Under the pieces are notes generated by a model. It ran no database searches, was not told the DNA's origin, and was given only the letters and a program-made list of their open reading frames with translations. A program made the position numbers and the translations under genes. A DNA stretch of 64,000 nucleotides from Agroathelia rolfsii (lineage: Eukaryota; Basidiomycota; Agaricomycetes; Amylocorticiales; Amylocorticiaceae), in the NCBI GenBank assembly GCA_018343915.1, contig JABRWF010000008.1, positions 1,116,001 to 1,180,000 on the forward strand. The letters are read 5' to 3'. This document shows, one piece after another, positions 55,819-64,000 of this stretch; position 1 is the first letter of the stretch; the number at the start of each line of letters is the position of its first letter.

Positions 55819-58800
55819 GCATTCTTGATATATTGCCCTTTCTTCGTATCCTTCAATTTGGCTCCATCCTTTATGACCTAGTCTGTATGCACCATGGATT
55901 GCATGTTATAGGAAATTTCTGAAGGCTCTCGACAATGTTTTATTGATCAGCGAGAGCCATAGTTGCTTCTACGAGGTCTCGTTTTTGCTTATACTATTGC
56001 TATACATATATTCCCATAGTCCAAGCTAAGTCAACAATGTGTCCACTAAAGCTGAAGCACTGAAGCACTATTGTAAGCAGTATTGAAACGCTGAAGGATG
56101 TTTACCTTAAACTCGAGTGCTAACTACGAATTGTCTACAATCAACATTCAAGTTAATTCGGAAATCCGCTATAATTGCTTTAGAACTTGCTCTAAATAAA
56201 ACATTTGTATTGAGCAACAGTGTGCGAGTGCCAACTCGGATGCAAGAGACTCTATGGAGCTCAAACTTTGAAGCCTTAAAAATAGGCGTATATAGTCACG
56301 GTCGGAATGTAATGATCTTGAGATCTCTAATTCTTCTATGATGCATTGTCGTAAGAACTAACACAGTCAAATTAAAAATTTCAGTGCTCAGGAAAAGAAG
56401 TCGTTGCTACCGTCACCGTGATCTTGATGATTTTTGGTGGGTATGTTATCGACTGACTTCCAATTTCATATTATGCTAATCCAAATTAAATATTATTGGC
56501 CTTAGAGTTGTTATCCATTATTTGCCCCTGATTATCAGCCTGGTTTCCTTCTAATGTGTGGTTTGTAAGTTTCTGAGAATCCCTTGACACTAAGGAGACG
56601 CCAGTATCTATTGTTAAAATTCGACACACGCAGCCTAATTCATGATGACATGCTGTATTGACTACTTGGTAAGGGTGCAAACGCATACGGTACATTGAGT
56701 CAAATCTACATGTATTTATACTAACACGACAATAAAATTTTCACCAAGAGAAAAGAGGACGGAGTACGGAACCAAGACGAAAGCGGATCGACGACGCTTG
56801 CCAAGGCGTCCCAAATATTCGGACTCAAATATCGACGTCTATATAGTCAAATTGTTACAAGAATGATCGTTACTAATCTGTTGCGTCGTCCCGTTTGTGC
56901 TTGATAAATATCAGGACAGAGCATGCATCGATAGTGAGTTGACCTTTGCTCGAAGAAACGATATGAATTCTAAGTATCATGCCGGTAAAAAGTATTCACT
57001 ACTAGTGGTAAACAATCCTAGTCTTACTTTGCATCTGTGCTTATGTCATCACGGATTTGAATATCATATTGCTAAGAGAATATATGACACGGTTCTACTA
57101 CTATTGAGGAAAGAAGTTGTGAGCATACTACTGGACTCAGATAGCATATACTCTGCATAATTATTTCTGGATCTTACCTTGCCAGGGGTATTTATGTGGG
57201 TCACTGACACAGACGGCCCGGAGAGTGCATCTGATTCTGGATTCCTGAACGGATCTTCTGGATCAAGTTCATGTGTCTCCAATATACCCAGACGAGGCGG
57301 TATAAATCTTAGACTTGTTACAACTGTTGATTCTAATATGCTCTTAGCATGTGCTTCACCCCATTGACGGAAGAATCCTCGGCCATAATTCAGGCTTCCC
57401 AGATATCCATTTATTTGTACTGTTAAAACAACCTGCTAAATACAGTCCATGCACTCTACAGGAAGGGAATAAACGTACATGACGGCACCATGAATGAGAA
57501 AAATAGTCCAAGGTTGCCACGGGACATTAGGACGGTCTAAGTGTGTCTTATTAGTTTATCATATAAAAGTAATATGGTGTTTCTTTCAGATCATACCGAT
57601 AGGAGAGCACATAAAGTAGATGTTCTGGGCAAGGTGCATGAACTAGCAATTTTCAACTTGAATTGAATTGGTATGACATACGAAGCAATAAAGCCCGTGT
57701 TGATAGTATATAAGATTAAAAATGTTCATGATTGAGTCGGTTCGACACTTGATCTTGAACTGAGTCCCGTCACTTGCCAGTATACATTCTGTCGCCCCGA
57801 TGCGACATTTGTAAAGGTACTAGCATAATGACGATGCAGCTAGTAAATATGCAGTAGTTGTGAAGAATGAAGTAATCCAGATGAGTCTCTGTGAGTCCTA
57901 AAATCAGTCCCAAAGCTATTAAAATATTGCTAGAGGAATGTACTATGCTTCTGCGTGCTGTAAATTGTTATAAGGTCATCCTTAGGATAGCGCTAGAATA
58001 TTTTTTGTGTAATTACTGGAATCAGAAAGCGTATATAAACTAGGGAGTGGGGAAATACCTTCTAATGGTGAATGCTATTGTTGGAATATACAATTTGAAT
58101 AGACTCAGGAGTTAAGAGTTCAATTCCATGCGATGCAACGATTCGGTCATTTGAGTTCTAAAAATGTATACAATCTGAGCGCCACGATGCTAAGGTATTA
58201 TTCATCTGCCACGATTCCACGAGCCTGCGACCAGGCATCTGATAGGGGATACTTGTATCCATGACCTCGGTATCATCGGCTTTTTGCGTCGTCGCAACTT
58301 CAAACAACAATTAAAAGTACTCCGCATGATCTTTCGGCCGCTCACCGACATCTGTGCACGGAAACAAGCTGGGAAAATAGAAAAGAGGTAGTATAAGACA
58401 TTCCAGCATTTCAGGAAAAGCGGAATAACTCCATTAGAATCTGAAGGGTGCACCACAGGTTATGTTATCTTTTGTAAATCATTCATGAAATTGAGATAAT
58501 AATTTGAATTCTTTCCGCTGATGATAGAAACTATGGGCACCCAGGTACATCCGAGGATTCCGATCACAACAACACGCTAACTGAGCCCCTAGGGCCCTAG
58601 TGCTTAGGAGCGAAAGAGCCTGAGTTTGCATGGGCATGGAATAAGAGCACGCGGTGATGGCAGGGGCTGGATATAGAGCTGAATCATTAGTGGAGTTCTG
58701 ACAAAAAAGCTAGAACGATTTTAGGAGCCGATGATAGGGGTGGCCAAGAATGCGTGTAGGGGACGAATCCGGACGATCGAGTTCCCCACTGGTCATGAGG

Positions 58801-59416
58801 GTCACCATCGACAAGTGAAGAACAGTACGGACACAGCCCTCAAATGTCTGCTGTCGGAGTTCCTACCCGTACATTGAGTTTTTGGGTACTCGGAGGACGA
58901 TACCTTCGTCCTCAATGCACAAGCATGAAATAAGGAAAGGCCCCGCCTGAGTCCCAGCCACCAGCAAACCAATTAGCTGATGACAGCAGTCCTACCCACC
59001 CCCAACTCCTGTCAGGGGATACTGACTTACTCGGTTTCTATATGTAATTATTGTTAACATGAGGCATCCAATAATTAAACTTCAGTGCTACGAATTCTCT
59101 TAGCAAACGTTCGAGTTGATAAGTGAGCAAGCTAAAGTGGCTGGCCTTCTGGCTGATGGTGGTGGCGCGATGGCAGGGTCCCGTCAAAAGCTCAGTGTGA
59201 TGTCATTCATGTCATCCATGTCATGTCCTAAAGCTTCCCCTAGGGGCGTGTACCCCCCTAATAAAACCATGCTGCACCTGGTTGTGGGATGATATGTAAC
59301 TTGGATATCTCTTCCACTCACGCTACAGCGCTCGCTCCTAAGCACATAATACTCTACACCAAACAACACGCCTAGAAACCTACTATTATCCTTGAGCTTT
59401 CAAACGCGAGATCGAG
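55819..59416. other. Gene-poor stretch with decayed membrane-protein fragments
   Basis: No intact gene found. On the minus strand between about 58.35 and 57.1 kb there are coding-like fragments (see the separate entry and findings). 58500-59416 has short open frames only and ends with the promoter of the gene at 59417. Confidence 0.35.
57100..58350 (-). pseudogene. Fragments of an integral-membrane gene, possibly DUF6534-like
   Basis: Reading the minus strand: VATTQKADDTEVMDTSIPYQ and NDRIVASHGIELLTPESIQI (about 58.3-58.1 kb); RLIWITSFFTTTAYLLAASS followed by a stop and YLYKCRIG; RTDSIMNIF; then, after a frame change, ILYTINTGFIAS, and HLAQNIYFMCSPI. The order of a hydrophobic helix, xTDSxxNxLxLYTINTGxxxS, then xNxIYFxxxxPI is the pattern of the C-terminal part of basidiomycete DUF6534 proteins, here with a stop and a frameshift. 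Downstream the strand reads PNVPWQPWTIFLIHGAVM, GSLNYGRGFFRQWGEAHA and THELDPEDPFRNPESDALSG in compatible phases; I cannot assign these. It may be one decayed gene or two. Confidence 0.4.
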
Positions 59417-60125
59417 ATGTTCGGATCTGGCAGCCACGACAGCACTAAAGAAATGGAAAGGGTGATCGACAACGAACAAAAGGCAGAGGAGAAGGCACTC
59501 TCTCATGCAATCAAGGACCTTTCGAAGGCTGAGAAAATGGAAGCCAAGGCCGAGAAGGTATAGCCTATCGTGACATATATGCGTCCTCTCCCTTGTTACC
59601 ATCTTGCATGCTGAGTAGCAAGGGGGATTTAGATGACAGACAAAGCTATGCACGACCACCAAAAAGCCGTTCGTAAGGAACATGACACGGCTAAAGCTGC
59701 CACCGCTGCAATTCACAAACACGAGGCAGCACAGAGCGCCGAGAAAGAGGCTCTCGAGCGCATAGACGTGGGCATTCCATGCTTTTTACCTAATTTCAAA
59801 GTGTCTCTGACTGGCTGTTCAGATCAAGAAGCGTCACCAGGATGCCCTAGCGCAAGATGTTCAGCAGAGAAAAGCCTCTTTGGATAAGATGCAACAGGAT
59901 AAGGAAGCGCACGATGTATGTAAACTTGCTTCTTGATCAACTATCGTTACTGAGTGCTGTAACTTGCAGAGGGACCGTGCAGAACGCAAAGTGTCTCTCA
60001 TCCGAGGCACTACTGGATCCGACAACCAGACGCAGTCTAGCAATGCTTCAGTGACCGAAGGAAACATTACAGGCCCTGCTACTATGCAGTCACCCGAGTC
60101 TGCCACAGGCCCTTCTGCAGCTTAA
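59417..60125 (+). CDS. Small charged coiled-coil protein, Ncp1-like, 4 exons
   Basis: Exons 59417-59557, 59633-59767, 59823-59915, 59970-60125; 174 aa. After a short MFGSGSHDSTKEMER start the protein is one long amphipathic, Lys/Glu/Ala-rich helix (KALSHAIKDLSKAEKMEAKA; KAATAAIHKHEAAQSAEKEA) to about residue 130, then a Ser/Thr/Asn/Gly-rich tail ending ATGPSAA. All introns are phase 0. The pattern of the helix (alternating DLSKAEK and KEHDTAKAA blocks) resembles basidiomycete proteins annotated as DNA-binding protein Ncp1; that resemblance is from memory. No catalytic domain or signal peptide is seen. Confidence 0.75.
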
Positions 60126-61098
60126 TATGGAGTCTGTAAGCTTGTAAATCCCAACCCTTTTGAGGATAGTATCAAATCATTTTGTCTTGGTTACTGCGTA
60201 GGATACATACCCATTTAATATATCAGATAATCAAATTATTAACTGAGCTTTGTACACCACGTTCAATCAAGCTCTGGTGTTTTAGTCATGCACGCATTAA
60301 ACCATTGTATACACAGCATCCCCCTCTTCTTGCTATGTGAAGCATGTGAAGTGCGATATAAACTAGTCAATAATGCTATCAGTAGATAACCTCTGGACAG
60401 GACCCAGGTTACTCTGGGTTATTTATCAGCCTAACACAACGTTAGCATGTTTCTCGCCCATGATTACGACTATTTACGAGTGCTTAGACGAGGGTCCAAA
60501 AGAACAATTGGATTTTGTAGGTCACAAGAGGCTTGTCTTCAGTTTTAAAACATTTTATTATTTACTTCCCCAACCTGAGTTTCTTACTGTTGTCATATGA
60601 TTTATCTTCCCTTCAAGAGGTCCTTTCTTACCTTGTAATGCATTCTTGACTATTTTCCTTTCTTTTGATAATTCTGCTACTTTGCCCAATGCTGTTTGCT
60701 CAATTCCGAATCTCCTCCTCGGGCGAGTTCACGTCTTCTTCAGTTGACTTACTATCTTCTTCAGACTAGGACGCATCATTCTCCTCTTCAAAAGTCGTGT
60801 TCTTAGATTCGGGTCTCGTGATGTCTTTTATTTTTATTTTTTAGGTTTATATACCGCATCATGTACTAAAAACAAACTACGGTGTCATAAGGGCTGTAGT
60901 GTAAGTTACGCAGTATAGGGAAGTGTGGTGTGTAGTGGCATAAGTGTTATTATGATGGAAATACTGGAAAGGTTAGCGAGCCAGTTGATTGTGTTGTGGT
61001 AATTAATGAAGTGGGGAGGGGAGGGGTAAATAAATAGTTAGAGATTAGGGGGTGTTAACAATGGATTTCCTACTTTGGTGGAAAAATTGAGGGTGTTT
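60126..61098. other. Intergenic, nothing seen except T-rich stretches
   Basis: 3' flank of the Ncp1-like gene, then A/T-rich sequence with short frames. The part just before 61099 is the likely 3' untranslated region of the retroelement fragment on the minus strand. Confidence 0.4.
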
Positions 61099-61467
61099 TT
61101 ATTGTAGGGCTGATCTAGCAAGTTTTGCAAAGGCATTTGAGCTCGACACAAACTTCGCTAGTGCTGTAAGGCCTTTGTGTGTGCCGAGGATAAGTGGGGA
61201 GGAGAGGCCACTAGAGGCCTTAACAATGTGGTGTCGTTGACTGTCATAGGGAATGAAGCGAGCATAGTAGTCACCTCTGAAGCCATGGCCTAGGATAGTT
61301 TGGATTATTTGGGTGTATACATCCCGACGGCCGCTAAAGTTGCGGTGGAAAGAGGTGAGTTTGGTGGAAGGTGGTGTGCGAAGAGCTATGGCAGCTAGGT
61401 TATTATGGGGTATCTCGTGATCTCTTCCATCAACTGTGGAGATGAGAACGGAACCAGGGGCTGCATC
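61099..61467 (-). mobile_element. 3' fragment of a non-LTR (LINE/Tad-like) retrotransposon ORF
   Basis: The minus-strand frame reads PGSVLISTVDGRDHEIPHNN, LAAIALRTPPSTKLTSFHRN, IIQTILGHGFRGDYYARFIP, YDSQRHHIVKASSGLSSPLI, then LGTHKGLTALAKFVSSSNAF, before a stop. GHG-x-x-G-x-Y-x-x-RF followed later by LG-T-x-K-GLxALxxF is the C-terminal pattern of fungal LINE polyproteins downstream of the RNase H region. The Cys/His cluster (CPCG ... H ... C) that normally follows RFIP is missing, replaced by a direct join, so the fragment carries an internal deletion as well as 5' truncation. The encoded part is non-functional. Confidence 0.6.
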
Positions 61468-62150
61468 GCGCTAAAGGATAATATTAGACATTCATGTTTT
61501 AGGTGTGAATCTGCCTACTTGAGAAGTATCACGAGTTCAAACCCGCATATGGTCAAACTTGATATTCAGATGCTCTGTAAGGCCTCTTAAAGCTATAATA
61601 TGCGTGTAATCGATGTTTGCGAAGCGAAAGTTGCCTGCCTTGGACGAAAGAATATTCAGCGGGCTAACAATGCAGGTAAAAACCGCCTATTGTGTACAAT
61701 CTCGATGTACTGTGTGAATGCAGTCTAGGACAAATACATGGCGCTATTATTACATTAGATAGCGGTGGAGGATGTAGCGGCATACCTTCGACTCCATTTC
61801 TAATAACTACGAACGACTTCGGACTTGGTGCCTCGGATTCGTAGGGGGTGCAGGTGAGTATTTTACTCTTTCTTTGGGATCAACAAATTATAGCCTTTCG
61901 TGGCCAATCATGAATATTTCTTCAAAAGCAGCCTGAAAAGAGGAGTTATATATCAGCTCAGCACAGCTTCAAACATGTGTGTAGGCATGACCTCATGTGT
62001 GTAGTTTGAAAATAGTGGCTAGTTTTGATTAATTTGATTTCTCAGCCACAACATGTATACTATCTTTCCTATTTGACACTCATTTAAGCACTGTATCAGC
62101 TGTATTTCAGACATTCTTACTATCTCAAAGTCTTGTCTTTTTTGCTCGAC
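61468..62150. other. Upstream region of the NACHT gene
   Basis: No gene supported; A/T-rich. The leader just before 62151 has a ttcag-like acceptor at 62106-62110, so a non-coding first exon is possible. Confidence 0.4.
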
Positions 62151-64000
62151 ATGTCTGTGGAACACAAAAGACACAAGATCCCAAACCCCCTTAGCATTAT
62201 CTTGCTCAGACGGACCAGGTCGGAATCTGTAGCGCCTCACCACAGTGTCAGTGAGCCGAAGGATCCTTTCAAAAAAACAAGGAAAGCACGACCTGGAACA
62301 GCATCTGCATTCTCGCATCTGCATGATGGATTTAACGAGGCAGGAAAACAGCTAGCAGAGCAGCACCCACTACCATTTTCAGAAATATTGCAGATGCTGC
62401 TTCCGCCAAAGATGGTCACTGCCAAGTCATCCTCAGACCCACCTGTGATCATGGAAAAGCTCAAGAAGATCGGAAAGACGTCTTGGTTTGTCTTCAAGCA
62501 CGTTCTCAAAGTAGTCCAGGCTGCGTCTATTCTGTGCCCCCAGCTGCAGAACGCACTTGAAGCATTGATTCTCGTCTTAGATCAGTTGGAAGTGAGTGCT
62601 ATCTTGTGATTATAAATTCACTATGACCTCAAATCCGGACAGATCATGAAAGACGCCCGAGATGGCTTTTTCGAGGTTTCCTCAAAGTTATCAGCACTCC
62701 AGTTCATTCTTTTCCGCCATCGTTTTTCACCAGATGAGCAAGCCCAGGAACGACTGACAAGTTTTGCGGAGTAAGTGCTATGACATCAATGAGATATATT
62801 CTGAGTCTTTTGACACTCATTTTGAAGGTGGGCACGCTCTGTGAGAGTCTATATCGAAAATAATACAAAACAAAATGAGATGGTCAGGTTCTTTACTGCC
62901 AGCGACAATCATGATGCTGCCGTGAAGCTTTTGCAATCACTTGGATCAGTTATTGACTTCTTCATGGTAAGCACACCTGATTCAACCTGGAGACAAACGC
63001 AAGGCTGATGCCCTCATAGCTCGATGTAACTCTGAATATTGAGGACCAGATGAAAAGACTACAAATGGTAGAGTGTTGTTTTATTACGTGTACCTCGACA
63101 AATAAATTGAAGTTTTGTGTTGCAGAAAGTAGAAGATATTGGTATGTATTCTGCGTAATGAACGAAAGAGACATCGCTAATATTTTATATACAGACGACC
63201 ATCTCCAGCTCAAGGAGCTCAATCACGTTGTCCAGGCTGGCTGGATCGCTCAGAAGGACGACAAATGCTTGACAGGAACTCGTTGCATCGTCATGTCTGA
63301 TCTTATGGACTGGTGTCGGGACCCTAACCAACCCCGCGTCTTTTGGCTATCCGGTATGGCTGGGACGGGGAAATCGGCAATTGCGCGGACGCTCTGCGAC
63401 AAGCTGAGCAGCGCCCGTCTGCTTGGTGGAAGCTTCTTCTGCTCGAGGCGAGGATCTGCTGAGCAGCGGGACATCACTCGTGTGATACCTACCTTGACGC
63501 GACACTTGGCACGACTGGATGGCGAATATAGGAAGAATGTGGCTGAACGTCTAAGACGTGACTCAGACATCTCTAATGCCACAATCGACAAGCAACTGGA
63601 AGAATTACTGATCAAGTCATGTTCTGAATCATTGCGTGCGCTCTCTACACCCCTGATCCTTGTCATCGATGCTCTTGATGAAGGAGCCGAAGCGGATGAT
63701 ACAGCCCGACTGCTTGAGGCAATTTTGAGCAAAGCGGAGATGATGCCATTCCGGTTCTTTCTCACGAGCCGACCAGAGAGCCATATCCGCGAGAAATTCG
63801 TCAGTCCTGCCTCCCGTAAGCGCATTCAGACCCAGATTCTACGCCTGCACGACGTCGAAGGAACTATGGTCAAAGCCGATATTCACCTGTATGTGCAGCA
63901 TCGGTTGGTCAAGATCAAAGAGGAATCTAGCGTGCAACTTCCCAAGGAGTGGCCGACGGACGATCAGATCCAGAAACTTGCAGACCGCGCCGATAAACTG
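62151..64000 (+). CDS. NACHT-domain NTPase (NLR-like), 5' part, truncated by the window edge
   Basis: STAND-type signal-transducing NTPase of the kind that acts in fungal self/non-self recognition and programmed cell death. Exons 62151-62591, 62643-62770, 62828-62966, 63020-63067, 63126-63141 (16 nt), 63195-beyond 64000. The N-terminal roughly 270 residues are mostly helical (VFKHVLKVVQAASILCPQLQ; EVSSKLSALQFILFRHRF), a basidiomycete-type effector/adaptor region I cannot name. The linker DKCLTGTRCIVMSDLMDWCR leads to the NACHT core: Walker A FWLSGMAGTGKSAIARTLCD, sensor-type GSFFCSRRGSAEQRDITRVI, Walker B LILVIDALDEGAEADDTARL with the extra acidic residues typical of NACHT, and FFLTSRPESHIREKF (sensor Arg). 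C-terminal repeats (WD40 or others) would lie outside the window. Confidence 0.9.

Noticed and set aside
1..64000. tRNA, rRNA and CRISPR arrays
   Set aside because: I scanned for T-loop words such as GGTTCGAAT and for regularly spaced repeats. Isolated matches (for example near 7164 and 61540) lack a fitting acceptor stem. No array-like repeat spacing was seen.

Overview
The window is a piece of a filamentous basidiomycete genome. The evidence is dense spliceosomal introns of about 50-65 nt with GT..AG ends, alternative coding on both strands, and families typical of Agaricomycetes: a GPI-anchored AA5 copper radical oxidase, a GMC oxidoreductase relic, a GH28 pectinase, an F-box/LRR-like protein and a NACHT NTPase. 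The style of the F-box protein and the wood/plant cell-wall enzymes would fit a Cantharellales fungus of the Rhizoctonia/Ceratobasidium kind, but that placement is inference from memory of protein style, not a search. Exon structures below were built by hand from frame continuity across splice sites.

Layout. 0.5-3 kb: VPS26 (retromer) followed on the same strand by an Alba-domain protein. 3.3-6.8 kb (minus): a seven-helix membrane protein with a tail of about 700 disordered residues. 8.2-10.5 kb: a glyoxal-oxidase-like enzyme. 12.3-14.2 kb: a broken GMC oxidoreductase with a large internal deletion and an in-frame stop. 16.2-16.6 kb (minus): a small secreted-type protein. 17.9-19.7 kb (minus): a P-loop protein with a C-terminal membrane anchor. 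19.7-26.1 kb: gene-poor, with some unresolved hydrophobic exons. 26.1-26.9 kb: a small Ser-rich, membrane-tailed protein. 28.7-30.8 kb (minus): an F-box protein.

31.8-55.8 kb is framed by two inverted copies, each about 1.9 kb, of an intact five-exon short-chain dehydrogenase gene with its flanks. Between them lie about 20 kb of mostly housekeeping genes: RTF1 (Paf1 complex), LST8 (TOR complex), the POL32/CDC27 subunit of DNA polymerase delta, a GH28 exo-polygalacturonase, a very large SDS3-like subunit of the Sin3/Rpd3 deacetylase complex, and a centrosomin-motif microtubule-organising coiled-coil protein. LST8/POL32 and SDS3/centrosomin are divergent pairs with short shared promoters; RTF1/LST8 are convergent.

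55.8-64 kb: decayed fragments (including DUF6534-like membrane pieces), a small charged coiled-coil protein resembling basidiomycete Ncp1, the 3' end of a non-LTR retrotransposon, and the 5' part of a NACHT (NLR-like) gene running off the right edge.

The observations I would check first are the inverted SDR duplication, the tandemly duplicated in-frame exon in POL32, the seven-helix protein with a giant tail, two GC-AG introns, and the NACHT gene.
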